A stretch of 64,000 nt of DNA from Nitrospirota bacterium (GTDB lineage: Bacteria > Nitrospinota_A > UBA7883), in NCBI GenBank assembly GCA_024275315.1, contig JAJRZK010000026.1, forward strand, positions 42,501 to 106,500, read 5' to 3'. A program made the position numbers and the translations under genes. Within the stretch, counting starts at the first letter, position 1, and each line of letters opens with the position of its first letter. The notes under the pieces were generated by a model, which did no database searches, was not told the origin of the DNA, and was given only the letters and a program-made list of their open reading frames with translations. Of this stretch, positions 35,790 to 45,026 are shown one piece after another.

Positions 35790-37850
35790 TCAGAAAGGGG
35801 TGATCAATTCATATACCCTGTGAAGTCCGGTCACCCCTTTAAGCTCGAAAAACCCCAACAGCCTGGTTTGAATATCGGAGTTCTTCTGTAATTCATGATA
35901 GGCGGGCTCGGTGATAAAAATACGGTTTTTCTCCGGCATGCTATCAGGATCGATGCCGTCGGGGGCTGGTATCATTTGGTCTTTTTGAACACTCTCGACA
36001 CGGAAAGCCATGTTCACCGCCAGGCCGACACGGTCCCCGCTTTTGTCCACCCTGGTTTCGCCGATATTTATCGCAAAGCGAAGCTCGATAGTATGCTTGT
36101 CATCGACAGCGGCGTTTCGCATCTGCACCTGCTCAAGGACATCCAAAGCCACGTTTACCGCGTTTAACACCGACGAAAAGGTTATGAGAAACCCGTCACC
36201 GGTGCTTTTAATAAACTGCGCGCCCTCCTGCTGGCTTACAGGCTTGATTATCTCGAAAAGGTCGCCGCTAAGTTCCAGCGCCAGGTTGTCCCCATATGTG
36301 TTGGCTATGTCCGTGGAGTGGCATATGTCGACAACCAGTATCCCCTCGGTGAGAAAGTCGCCCGGCTTGATTTCATGATTCCGCGGTTTCGCTGATTCTT
36401 TTGCAACGGAATTTTTTTCCAGATCCTCCAGAACCTCGTCCAGAAGCCAAATCCGACCGGTTATGTTTTTAAGCAATTTTAGCGCAAGGCTCTGCACCCC
36501 CTCATCGCTATCTTTCACCATCAGCTTGACGGCATCGACGGAGTCTTTGGTGTCCAGTGATGCGATGGCTTTGAGAGCTTCGATACGAACCTGTTTTTGT
36601 GGGTTTTTCGCAAGTATGGATAGCGGCTCCATCGCCTCCTCGCCTCCTATTTGCGCCAGCGCTTTCGGGATGGCCCAGACGACCTCCGGGTCTGTCACCA
36701 GCTTTCCTATCTCCGCGGCGCCTCTGCTGTCTCCTATCAATCCAAGGGCGGTTATGGCTTTTTCGCGCACCCACCAGTCGGTGTCGTCAAGCATTTTTAC
36801 CAGATGTTCAAACGCGTCAGGGTCTTTTACTCTGCAAAAAAACTCTACCGCCGATCGGCGCACCCCTTCATCCTCATCCTCAAGCAGGTCGATGATAAGC
36901 TTGCTGATTTTACTCCCGCCAAGCTCGCTCAAGGCGTCGGTGGCGATTTCACGGACCCACCAGTCGCCATCCTTAAGAGCCTTTACAAGAACCGCCGCGG
37001 ACCGAGGATCCTTCAAGCCGTTTAGCACTTCCACCGCCGCCCGGCGGATATTGACGTCTTTTTCACTAAAAAACTCCATCAACCTGGGAACCAGCGTTGA
37101 ATCGGCGATATTGATGATCGTATCGGTCGCCTGCTGTCTGATTATCATGTCCTGGTTTTTTAAATGCGGCAAAATCCGTTCCGCATCTTCAGGATCGCCG
37201 ATTTCACCCAGAGCTTTTATTATCGACCGTAAAATTGTCGGATCCTTTTCATTATCCAAAACCTCGCATAACTTCGGGATGGTGGATTTATCTTTGAGCT
37301 TGCATATTGACTCTACAGCTTTCCTGCGAATCCAAGAGTCGTTTTCGTCCAGCAACGGGAGAATCGCCGCAGACGCTTCCGACGATTTGAGCGAGCAAAG
37401 CACATCCATGGCCACTTTTTTCACTTCCCGGTTCGGATGCTTGACAAACGGAATCACCCGTCCGGTCAGAGAGCCCACACCAAGCTCTCCTATCAACTCT
37501 CCCGTTAGAATACGGATCATATGATCGTCATGGGCGAGGTATTCCACAAGGAGCGGCGCAACGGCCGCCTTGCCGCATTTGAGAATGGTGTTCTTGTAAA
37601 GTTGCCTGATATTATCCTTCGGGTCCCCGAGCCCGTCGACAAATATCTTAAGACGCTCCCGGGAAAAGAGCTTTTCAAAAATCCGCCCGGCTTCGGCGTA
37701 CAGGAGCTTGTTAAATCGCAGACTTTCAACGACGAGAGGAACAGCCAAGTCGCCATAAGACTCAAGCTGATTGATCATCTCTTTTTGCTTGTTTTCGTCG
37801 GACGAGGAAAACCTGGATAGAATCCGCTTTATCTTTGTCGCCTCGAACAT
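35790..37850 (-). CDS. HEAT-repeat protein fused to class III nucleotide cyclase domain
   Basis: A 686-residue soluble protein. Residues 1-480 are about a dozen HEAT/PBS-lyase-type repeats of roughly 30-40 residues (for example WIRRKAVESICKL, WWVREKAITALGLIG). Residues 500-686 are a class III adenylyl/guanylyl cyclase domain. Both metal aspartates are present (VVDICHST and STGDGFLITF), as is the transition-state pair (N and R in VNMAFRVES), so catalysis is plausible. Substrate choice (ATP or GTP) is not decidable by eye. There is no membrane anchor. It is transcribed divergently from a GAF histidine kinase. Confidence 0.85.
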   Translation of the reverse strand: MFEATKIKRILSRFSSSDENKQKEMINQLESYGDLAVPLVVESLRFNKLLYAEAGRIFEKLFSRERLKIFVDGLGDPKDNIRQLYKNTILKCGKAAVAPLLVEYLAHDDHMIRILTGELIGELGVGSLTGRVIPFVKHPNREVKKVAMDVLCSLKSSEASAAILPLLDENDSWIRRKAVESICKLKDKSTIPKLCEVLDNEKDPTILRSIIKALGEIGDPEDAERILPHLKNQDMIIRQQATDTIINIADSTLVPRLMEFFSEKDVNIRRAAVEVLNGLKDPRSAAVLVKALKDGDWWVREIATDALSELGGSKISKLIIDLLEDEDEGVRRSAVEFFCRVKDPDAFEHLVKMLDDTDWWVREKAITALGLIGDSRGAAEIGKLVTDPEVVWAIPKALAQIGGEEAMEPLSILAKNPQKQVRIEALKAIASLDTKDSVDAVKLMVKDSDEGVQSLALKLLKNITGRIWLLDEVLEDLEKNSVAKESAKPRNHEIKPGDFLTEGILVVDICHSTDIANTYGDNLALELSGDLFEIIKPVSQQEGAQFIKSTGDGFLITFSSVLNAVNVALDVLEQVQMRNAAVDDKHTIELRFAINIGETRVDKSGDRVGLAVNMAFRVESVQKDQMIPAPDGIDPDSMPEKNRIFITEPAYHELQKNSDIQTRLLGFFELKGVTGLHRVYELITPF

Positions 37851-38119
37851 TACGGCTTAACCTGAGTTTCTATATTTATTTATTCGCCACTCTTTTTTAC
37901 AAGCGAACGCTACCGTCACATACCCCGCAAAATTCCGCCAGGGTTCGGTTGGCGCGTTTTCCTTTATGTCATCAATATGTCATAAACGTGGCGTTTTTAA
38001 TCAAACTGTAGTCATGTTTCTTTACAGTTTCGTACGTTAACATTATAAGGCCTTAAAGGCTAAATTTTTCTTCAACATTAATACTTGCGTCTCTGTTTTG
38101 GTGAAGGACAGCGCCAGTC

Positions 38120-38128
38120 TGGTAGAAT
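38120..38128 (+). promoter_or_regulatory. histidine kinase extended -10, predicted leaderless
   Basis: TGGTAGAAT is an extended -10, followed by 6 nt (ATTAAT) and the ATG at 38135. No Shine-Dalgarno is present. It lies in the 284-bp divergent gap upstream of the HEAT-cyclase gene. Confidence 0.5.
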
Positions 38129-38134
38129 ATTAAT

Positions 38135-39289
38135 ATGGAACACAAACTGGAAAAAGTGAACTTTCTTGGCCAGTATCTGGCGGCTTCAAGGTCCATCGAG
38201 GAGACCTTGGAAATGGCCATGATAATATCCCAGGATGTGCTCGGGTATGATCACGCGATGATCCGTCTTCTGGAGGGGGATATTCTAAAGGCGGTCAAAT
38301 GGATCGGTTTTCCCAGAGAAGCGGCGGATATGGTTATCCATGTCGGGGAAGGCATCAGCGGTATCGTGGCGAAAACCGGCGAGCCTGCGCTGGTTATGGA
38401 TACTCTTGCCGATCCCCGGTTCCTGTCGGGAGTGGAGGGGTGCAGGTCCGAGCTTTGCGTGCCCATGATATACAACACTAGTATCGTGGGTGTTTTTAAT
38501 GTGGAGAGCAATGAGCCGGAGTTTTTTACGGAGCAGGACCTCCGTATACTGGAAACCTTCTCTCTGCAGATTACATCCGCCATGGAAACGACCAGGTTGC
38601 GCGATAAGCTGAGTAGCTCCGAAAAGCTTTCCTTAGTTGGTCAGTTCGCCTCTTCGATTCTCCATGACATAAGAAACGATATTCACCAGCTCCAGATATG
38701 CTCCGATTTGTTAAAAAAACCGAACCCCACGCCGGAGCGGATAGAAATGGTGTCGCAAATCGTGAAAAAGGCCGGCGCAAACATATATGGCATGATAGAA
38801 GATGTGCTTGAATTCGTAAGAACCGAAAGATCCAGGCTTGACAAAAAAAGTGTCCGCCTGGGTCCTTTTATTGATTCGATCATCAACAAGATCCACACGA
38901 AAGCCTCTGACAGCGACGTGTCCCTGACGGTTGAAACGGATGAGTCCATAGAGTTGGACATAGATCATGGCAGGTTCGGCAGGGCCGTATTGAACCTGAT
39001 AAACAACTCCATCGAGGCGATGCCGGATGGCGGTGAGCTTTCGATTATTTCATGGATGAACGGACGCGCCGTCTCCATCGAGCTACGTGACACGGGCGCG
39101 GGTATAGAAAAAGAGCGGCTCGATAAAATCTGGGAGCCTTTTTACACCCATGGAAAGGAAAAAGGAACCGGTCTTGGCCTGGCCATCGTAAAAAAAATCG
39201 TCGAGGAGCACGGTTTCACCGTGAACGTCGAATCTGAGCCCGGCGAAGGGACGCGAGTTACCATAACCGCACCCCAGATCAAATTATGA
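38135..39289 (+). CDS. soluble GAF-domain sensor histidine kinase
   Basis: A 384-residue protein without membrane segments. A GAF domain (residues 15-150, with VHVGEGISGIVAKTGEPALV) is followed by a dimerisation helix bearing His177 in SSILHDIRND, then a HATPase with N-box NLINNSIEAM, DTGAGI and GTGLGLAIV. It should autophosphorylate in response to a cytosolic ligand. The H-box is HDIRN rather than HELRN. No response regulator adjoins; the receiver/PP2C protein at 29-30 kb is a possible partner. Confidence 0.88.
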   Translation: MEHKLEKVNFLGQYLAASRSIEETLEMAMIISQDVLGYDHAMIRLLEGDILKAVKWIGFPREAADMVIHVGEGISGIVAKTGEPALVMDTLADPRFLSGVEGCRSELCVPMIYNTSIVGVFNVESNEPEFFTEQDLRILETFSLQITSAMETTRLRDKLSSSEKLSLVGQFASSILHDIRNDIHQLQICSDLLKKPNPTPERIEMVSQIVKKAGANIYGMIEDVLEFVRTERSRLDKKSVRLGPFIDSIINKIHTKASDSDVSLTVETDESIELDIDHGRFGRAVLNLINNSIEAMPDGGELSIISWMNGRAVSIELRDTGAGIEKERLDKIWEPFYTHGKEKGTGLGLAIVKKIVEEHGFTVNVESEPGEGTRVTITAPQIKL

Positions 39290-39316
39290 CGATATGGCCG
39301 TGCAATAGACCGGTTC

Positions 39317-39340
39317 CCTGCGTCTTGCAACTAGCGCAGG
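39317..39340 (+). terminator. weak hairpin after histidine kinase
   Basis: CCTGCG and CGCAGG flank a 12-nt loop in the 59-bp gap between convergent genes. It is followed by AAGGATTGTTATT, so the T-tract is poor. Confidence 0.3.
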
Positions 39341-39348
39341 AAGGATTG

Positions 39349-39972
39349 TTATTCGCGGGGTTTCACGGCTACCCCCTGGTACATGTTTCCCATGATTTTG
39401 AAAGTGCTTTGAAGCATGTATCTGTCCAGGGTCGCGATCTGAAGGCCTCCGCTTTTAACGATTGATTTTATGTCCCTGTTTATGTTGCATCCGCCCAACA
39501 GACGGCGTGTGACAGGGTTCCACCTGCGCTGGCTGGCGGCCACGGAGGGGTCGTCGCTCAATCCATGCTCCAGAAAGAAAAATTTTCCACCAGGTTTTAA
39601 CGTCCTGTGCACCTCCTTGATGGCGCGGCTGATATTATCGATGCTGCAAAGTGTCCATGTGCTGACAACACAATCAAAAGAGCTGTCTTCCACAGGCAGG
39701 GTGTCGCCGGAAAGACGGTGGTACATCACCGTGATGTCCGACGATGCGGTCCTGCTTTTTGCAAGAGGCTGCATTCCCGGGTTGGGTTCTATGGCGGCCA
39801 GCTTGGTGACGGCGCTGGGATAGCATGGCAGGTTAAGCCCGGAGCCTAGCCCAAGCTCCATGATTTCTCCCTCGACCTCCGCCAGAAGCTTTACCCGAAG
39901 CTCGGTATGGTCCTCTCTGGAAAGGGCCATGTCCATGATCCTCGGGAAAATGTATCTGGAATAAAATCCCAT
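39349..39972 (-). CDS. class I SAM-dependent methyltransferase
   Basis: A 207-residue protein with motif I IMELGLGSGLNLPCY, an acidic loop (AIEPNPGM), a DCVVSTWTLCSI motif and LKPGGKFFFLEHG. This pattern is close to the METTL7/UbiE-like group. The substrate is unknown. It is last in the operon nupC-nagZ-protoglobin/PsiE-methyltransferase, 14 bp after the protoglobin gene. Confidence 0.82.
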   Translation of the reverse strand: MGFYSRYIFPRIMDMALSREDHTELRVKLLAEVEGEIMELGLGSGLNLPCYPSAVTKLAAIEPNPGMQPLAKSRTASSDITVMYHRLSGDTLPVEDSSFDCVVSTWTLCSIDNISRAIKEVHRTLKPGGKFFFLEHGLSDDPSVAASQRRWNPVTRRLLGGCNINRDIKSIVKSGGLQIATLDRYMLQSTFKIMGNMYQGVAVKPRE

Positions 39973-39986
39973 GACAACTCCGTCAA

Positions 39987-40910
39987 TCAGTGTGGCTCAA
40001 CCTTGGATATCAGCCAGTATATCATCCCCAGAACAAGCACCGACATGATGAGCGTCGCCTGGTCCTGCCATGTGACGTGGCCAATGCTGCTCATCAGGAC
40101 TTTTCTAAGTTCCGCCACCAGCGCGACGCTTACGAACACTTTGATCGCAAACGAGCGTCCCTTGATGTGCCCGATCTGTGTGTCGAGAAGCTCGATTACC
40201 ACCCATAATATCAGCAGTGATCCCAAAGCCCCCAAAACACCTCTATCAAGTTCACCATTAACTATTTGGCTAAAATCTACAAAGCACAGCGTCACCACCA
40301 TCACACCGGTGAAAAGAAGTCCAACGACCAGTATCATGTTAAACCCGTTAACGAACCATTTGGCAGTGCGGATGATCCAGCTATCGAGCTTGTACGACAG
40401 GAAATTGGATTTCAACTCCTCTTCCATAAAAGAACGAGTCATCAGATCCAGGTTAAGATCCAGAATCTTGTTTATGGAGTTGATCAGCCTTGCCGCCGTT
40501 TCGGCGTCATCGGAGTACTCCTGTCGAATAAGGTCGGCTATAAAACCTCTCACCTGGGATATCTGAATGTTCACCTGGTGCGTAGGCAACCCGATCCGGA
40601 CATGCGTTCCACCTATCCGGTTTAACTTCAGGTAATATGAGGTTGTATATTCGGTCGAGACCAGGTCCGTCAACCAGCTTGTGAACGCATTGCGAGCTTT
40701 AGCCAGGATTTTTTCATCTTTGAAAAACCGTGCCGTGTCCGAGTTGGAGAGGAGCCTGCCATAGTGGAAATCAGCGATCCTGTCCCTGTTTTCATGGACA
40801 AGCGGAGCCGCCATTCTTATATTTCCAAGATCCTCGGATCCGATGTTGTAATCATTCATCAACCTGGTCATTTCCGACATCATAGCGATATTTCCCTCAA
40901 TGGCGTCCAA
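39987..40910 (-). CDS. protoglobin sensor fused to PsiE-like membrane domain
   Basis: A 307-residue protein. Residues 1-175 match the protoglobin/globin-coupled sensor fold, with proximal heme histidine His103 in NRIGGTHVRIGLP. Residues 185-305 hold about four membrane helices, with an IELLDTQIG and VFVSVALVAELRKVL pattern like PsiE (phosphate-starvation-inducible E). A heme gas sensor would then report directly to a membrane domain of unknown activity. It lies 15 bp after nagZ on the same strand. Confidence 0.72.
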   Translation of the reverse strand: MDAIEGNIAMMSEMTRLMNDYNIGSEDLGNIRMAAPLVHENRDRIADFHYGRLLSNSDTARFFKDEKILAKARNAFTSWLTDLVSTEYTTSYYLKLNRIGGTHVRIGLPTHQVNIQISQVRGFIADLIRQEYSDDAETAARLINSINKILDLNLDLMTRSFMEEELKSNFLSYKLDSWIIRTAKWFVNGFNMILVVGLLFTGVMVVTLCFVDFSQIVNGELDRGVLGALGSLLILWVVIELLDTQIGHIKGRSFAIKVFVSVALVAELRKVLMSSIGHVTWQDQATLIMSVLVLGMIYWLISKVEPH

Positions 40911-40925
40911 GCCGCCGAATATAAT

Positions 40926-42017
40926 CTAGCCCAAATTATAGTATGCCGATTTTTGTTTTGCTATCAGGGACTTTTTCAGTTTGTCCATGGCCTGCTTTTC
41001 ATCCATTACACCCTCGTCGATCATCTTTCGAACCGCCGTTACCAAAGCCTGCTGGCGATGAGGGTCGCGGCAGGACAGTATATGGTCGACTCCGGCCTCC
41101 ATCGCAAGCTGTGCCGCCTCTGAGTCCTCATATCGCCCGGTGATGGCTTTCATATCCATATCATCGGAGATAATGACACCTTGATAATTCATTCCGGCCC
41201 GCAAAACGTCTGTCAATATCTTCCTGGAAAGCGTGGCCGGATATTTGTCGTCAAGTTCGGGATACATAACATGCGCTGTCATAATAAACTCCACATCCTC
41301 GGTTACAGCCATTCTGAAGGGCGCAAGCTCCGCCCGGTTGAATCGTTCGGCCGGCCGGTCGTCCACAGGTAGGTTAAGATGGCTGTCCAGGCTCGTGTCC
41401 CCGTGACCGGGAAAATGCTTTGCGCAGGTCAGTATGCCAGCGCTCCGAAGCCCCTGGATGGCGGCGCGTCCCATCATTGTCACTTTTTCCGGGTCCGCCC
41501 CGAACGACCTGTCGCCGATTACCGGATTATCGCTGTTTGTGTCCAGGTCGAGTACCGGGGCGAAATCCAGGTTGAACCCCAGATTTTTCAGGGCCAGCCC
41601 CATCTGCGCATAGGTTTTTTTTACCCTTTTCTCGTCGCCGTCATCCGCCAGCTTTCGTGATGAGGGGAACTGGGGCAAACCGTTTTTTTCTGACGAGTCG
41701 CGCCGTTGCGCTACAGCGTCGGAGGGAAGGCGAGACACCCTTCCTCCCTCCTGGTCGCAAGCTACAAAAGGAGAAACGCCCGTTTCGTCTTCGCACAGCT
41801 TTTTTAAATCTGATATCAGTGTAGCTGTCTGGTCAGAGTTTACGATGTTCCGGCCAAACAGTATCACGCCGCCGGGCTTTAACCTGCGAAACCATGATCC
41901 CAGCTCCGGTGTGTATCTTGTCCCATCAAACCCGAACGTAAAAAACTGCCCGGCGATATCCGCCGATGAACGATCGTTGGCGAACGAGCCGAGCAAATTA
42001 TCAATCGTATCCGGCAC
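40926..42017 (-). CDS. nagZ: beta-N-acetylhexosaminidase NagZ
   Basis: The true start is a GTG at 42017, 6 nt after the nupC stop, giving 363 residues. The longer track ORF overlaps nupC out of frame. It is a GH3 enzyme with KHFPGHGDTSLDSHLNLP and nucleophile aspartate in IISDDMDM. It removes GlcNAc from anhydromuropeptides in cell-wall recycling. It is probably translationally coupled to nupC. Confidence 0.92.
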   Translation of the reverse strand: MPDTIDNLLGSFANDRSSADIAGQFFTFGFDGTRYTPELGSWFRRLKPGGVILFGRNIVNSDQTATLISDLKKLCEDETGVSPFVACDQEGGRVSRLPSDAVAQRRDSSEKNGLPQFPSSRKLADDGDEKRVKKTYAQMGLALKNLGFNLDFAPVLDLDTNSDNPVIGDRSFGADPEKVTMMGRAAIQGLRSAGILTCAKHFPGHGDTSLDSHLNLPVDDRPAERFNRAELAPFRMAVTEDVEFIMTAHVMYPELDDKYPATLSRKILTDVLRAGMNYQGVIISDDMDMKAITGRYEDSEAAQLAMEAGVDHILSCRDPHRQQALVTAVRKMIDEGVMDEKQAMDKLKKSLIAKQKSAYYNLG

Positions 42018-42022
42018 GGGAC

Positions 42023-43270
42023 TTATCCAACACCGATAATTCCGATCACCGCTCCGGTCATCATGGTCGCGTAGGTTCCGGCGATAATCGATTTGAAACC
42101 CAGCGAGACGATCTCGTTCCTGCGTTCCGGCGCCATCGCCCCCATCCCACCGATCATAATTCCAAGACTGCCAAGGTTTGCAAATCCGCACATGGCGTAG
42201 GTCATGATCATGGCCGATCGGGGACTAAGCGCGTCTTCTGGCAGTTTGGCCAGTTGCATATAGGCCAGAAACTCGTTCAGCACTGTCTTGACACCCATCA
42301 GTGACCCCGCAGTGACCGCCTCATTCCATGGTATTCCCATGAGCCAGACAAGGGGAGCCATAATGTACCCCAGGATTTTCTGCATTGTCACAGGTTCATC
42401 GCCCATGTCGGGCAAAAGCGCGAAACCCTGGTTAACAAGGCTGACAAGCGCGACAAGCACGATCAGCATGGCGACAATGTTTATAAGCAGGGTCACCCCT
42501 TCTAGCGTTCCTTTGGTGATGGCGTCCATGGATCCGCTGTATACCTGTGGCGGCTCCAGCTCGCCTGCGGTGGGGTCGCCTGTTTCGGGGACCATTAACC
42601 TGGAGATTGTTATCGCCGCCGGGGCGCTGATGATCGACGCTGTCAATATATGCCCCATCGCCGCAGGGATTATTGGGCCCAGTATGCTGGCGTATAGCAC
42701 CATCATGTTTCCAGCGATGGTAGCCATACCGCATGTCATGATGATAAACAGTTCGCTCCTGGTCATCTCTTTCAGATACGGGCGGATAAACAGGGGAGAT
42801 TCGATCATGCCCACAAAAATATTCGCCGCCGCGCCCAGCCCCACCGCTCCGCCAAGGTTCATAGCCTTGCGTAACACCCCGGATATGCCTTTTACTATCA
42901 GGGGGGCGATGCGCCAATAGAAAAACAACGATGAAATGGCGCTTACCACCAGGATCAGCGGAAGCGCCTGCAGGGCCAGAACGAAACTGGAGCCAGGGAA
43001 TTTTTCGTCAAAAGGCAATGGGCCGCCCCCCAAATATCCAAACACAAAAGCCGATCCGGCTTTGGCGGAGCTTTGAAACGCCATGGTAACCTTGTTTAGC
43101 AAAAGGAAAAAATCCTTGAATAGCGGGAATTTAGTTAGCGTTATGGCTATGGCCAACTGCAACACGATCCCTGTGACCACAGGCTTGATGCGCGCCTCTC
43201 TCCTGTTTTCGCTCATGATCCAGGCGAGAAAGCAAAAGGCGAACAGGCCAAAAACGCTCTGAATAACCAA
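42023..43270 (-). CDS. NupC/CNT-family nucleoside transporter
   Basis: A 415-residue membrane protein starting at a TTG. The N-terminal WIMSENRREARIKPVV is the standard concentrative nucleoside transporter start. GAAANIFVGMIESPLFIRPYL and GMATIAGNMMVLYA match the substrate and ion site regions. MCGFANLGSLGIMIGG near the C-terminus is also conserved. It imports nucleosides with H+ or Na+. A TATAAT about 45 nt upstream on the minus strand is a possible -10. Confidence 0.9.
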   Translation of the reverse strand: MVIQSVFGLFAFCFLAWIMSENRREARIKPVVTGIVLQLAIAITLTKFPLFKDFFLLLNKVTMAFQSSAKAGSAFVFGYLGGGPLPFDEKFPGSSFVLALQALPLILVVSAISSLFFYWRIAPLIVKGISGVLRKAMNLGGAVGLGAAANIFVGMIESPLFIRPYLKEMTRSELFIIMTCGMATIAGNMMVLYASILGPIIPAAMGHILTASIISAPAAITISRLMVPETGDPTAGELEPPQVYSGSMDAITKGTLEGVTLLINIVAMLIVLVALVSLVNQGFALLPDMGDEPVTMQKILGYIMAPLVWLMGIPWNEAVTAGSLMGVKTVLNEFLAYMQLAKLPEDALSPRSAMIMTYAMCGFANLGSLGIMIGGMGAMAPERRNEIVSLGFKSIIAGTYATMMTGAVIGIIGVG

Positions 43271-43605
43271 GTTTTTCTACAATCCCATAATCTGGTTCAA
43301 TTTATTAGCGCTAAATTATAACCCATCGGAAAGATAATCGGGATGTTTCGTACCAATGAGAGCACCTTCTTTACAGGATTGATGAAGATCTGAGAACTGG
43401 AGCGAACCACAATGTTGTTGTGTGGGACGTGATCTGCTATATTCAGTCATGATAATTGGTTAACAAGGACTTTTTCCAGGTTTGCCATCTTGATTATTGG
43501 GCGCCCGGATACATTCGGGAACGCGATGTTCACCGTATCAGGGAGATTTCGAAGGTGAATAAAAGTGCTCGGGGAACACAAAAATAAAGTTAAAGGGGGC
43601 TGCTA
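43271..43605. other. 335-bp divergent intergenic region
   Basis: This holds the promoters of nupC (minus, TATAAT at about 43315-43320) and the CsgG-like gene (plus, 43415-43443). I see no gene, repeat or RNA in the remainder. Confidence 0.6.
43415..43443 (+). promoter_or_regulatory. promoter of CsgG-like gene
   Basis: TTGTTG, a 17-bp spacer and TATATT place the transcription start near 43450, giving a leader of about 155 nt before the ATG at 43606. The gene has its own Shine-Dalgarno (AAAGGGGG). Confidence 0.45.
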
Positions 43606-44328
43606 ATGAAAATCAAATTTTTTTATCTGGTGTTTTTTATGGTGGTGTTCGCCATGTTTTCCGGAGACGCTTATGCAAAAAAGCGCAAACCCGTAATTGG
43701 CGTGGACGAGTTTAAGAACAGCACCAACGCCTCATGGTGGAAAACTGGTGTTGGGCGCGATCTGGCCAATATGCTGTCGAACGAGTTGGGATCCTCCGGC
43801 AAATTCAAGGTTGTAGAACGGAAAAAAATCAGCTCTGTATTAAGAGAGCAGGACCTGGGCGCCTCGGGAAGGGTTCGCAAAGGCACCTCCGCCAAGATCG
43901 GCAATATCACAGGCGCTCAATACCTGGTCATGGGCACGGTTAGCTCATATGAAGAAGATACATCAACACGTAGCGGCGGGCTTAGTTTTAAAGGTATATC
44001 GATAGGGGGAAGCAAGAAGAAAGCTTATATAGCCATCGATCTTAGGGTGGTAAACACATCCACTGGTGACATAGACTACTTCAGGACTATTGAGGCTAAT
44101 TCGTCGAGCGGCGGCTTGAGCCTGGGATTTTTCAAGGGCGGACTCGGTGGCAGATTGGGCGGTACCAACAAGACTCCCGCAGGCAAGGCGATACGAGCTT
44201 GCATCATGGAGATTGTCGAGTATCTGGAATGCGCCATGGTAACCAAGGGGTCATGCCTGGATGATTACGCCGAAAAAGAGCGAAAACGTAAGGCGAAAAC
44301 CAAAAGCGCGATTTCACTTGATGAATAG
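43606..44328 (+). CDS. CsgG-family secreted protein
   Basis: A 240-residue protein with a signal peptide (cleaved after AYA). Its core is like the CsgG periplasmic domain: PVIGVDEFKNSTNASWWKTGVGRDLANML, FKVVERKKISSVLREQDL, AQYLVMGTVSSYEED. It has no lipobox, unlike curli CsgG, and no other curli genes are nearby. A glycine-rich section (about residues 125-190) probably corresponds to the strand region. The C-terminus is very basic. Confidence 0.72.
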   Translation: MKIKFFYLVFFMVVFAMFSGDAYAKKRKPVIGVDEFKNSTNASWWKTGVGRDLANMLSNELGSSGKFKVVERKKISSVLREQDLGASGRVRKGTSAKIGNITGAQYLVMGTVSSYEEDTSTRSGGLSFKGISIGGSKKKAYIAIDLRVVNTSTGDIDYFRTIEANSSSGGLSLGFFKGGLGGRLGGTNKTPAGKAIRACIMEIVEYLECAMVTKGSCLDDYAEKERKRKAKTKSAISLDE

Positions 44329-44378
44329 TTTTTAATAGAGCCACTTGGAAAGAATCTGCAACAAACCGTGACTTTGCC

Positions 44379-44405
44379 AGCCCCGTCGATGTGGCGGGGC
44401 TTTTT
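44379..44405 (+). terminator. intrinsic terminator of CsgG-like gene
   Basis: AGCCCCG, a 9-nt loop and CGGGGCT followed by TTTT form a standard Rho-independent terminator about 50 nt after the stop codon. Confidence 0.8.
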
Positions 44406-44912
44406 ATGTGAACCTAGAAAATGCTGGTGACAAAGGGTTTGTATATTTTTTGCTCGTAAGCCCTGGCGGCTCTGAGCGCCTTTTCCTTGTTAAAAATATA
44501 ATTAAGGGAACAAAACACGTGAAGAGGGTTCAGGTAATGCCTGACCTTGTCCTTGATACTGACCTTCATTGCTCTTAAAGCTCCTTTCACAATTTCTTAT
44601 CGACAGGAGCGCGTCAATTGATAAACGCTGTTGTCGATATTTATAAGCATTTTTAATGCCAATCGTATCTATTTGAAAACATGGCGTCTTATACACTAAT
44701 GGCCCGCCAAAAAATTTAATTCTGCCCAAAAATGACAAAAAACGGAGTATATCACTACACATCCTGTGAACTAAATTCTTACTAAAGCACTGGCATATTG
44801 TGTTTGTGACAGTTTTATGCTATTTTTCACAGGTACGTAGGGCTGTGAGATATCAAGCTCTCACCGGTTGATCGACAGTGTCTGAGGGGGCTTGTTTTAC
44901 CAGGAAAAAGCT

Positions 44913-44929
44913 GGATCAGGGCCTGATCC
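44913..44929. repeat. 17-bp palindrome upstream of chemoreceptor gene
   Basis: GGATCAGG-G-CCTGATCC is a perfect 8-bp inverted repeat with a 1-nt centre, about 100 bp before the ATG. It could be an operator or part of the leader's fold. Confidence 0.5.
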
Positions 44930-45026
44930 TTACATCAAGAGATTAGCGTCATACAACAAATGGTTCCACTGGTTCCACCATATTTGATGTAATCTCCCAA
45001 AAGTAAAAACCAAAAGGGAAATTGAT

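Larger units (their letters stand above)
44329..45026. other. 698-bp gene-free region with inverted and direct repeats
   Basis: After the CsgG-like gene's terminator I find no credible gene; the 86-residue minus ORF at 44502-44762 has no family features. The region holds inverted repeats at 44845-44864 (GTGAGA/TCTCAC) and 44913-44929 (GGATCAGG-G-CCTGATCC). It also has a 9-bp tandem repeat TGGTTCCAC at 44961-44978, just before the chemoreceptor gene. Confidence 0.6.

Noticed and set aside
44502-44762. 86-residue minus-strand ORF in the csgG-chemoreceptor gap
   Set aside because: No Shine-Dalgarno, no recognisable motif and unlike composition to neighbouring genes; treated as non-coding.
44803-44829. 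CRP-like TGTGA...TCACA inverted repeat
   Set aside because: The half-sites are 17 bp apart, far more than the 6 bp of a CRP site.
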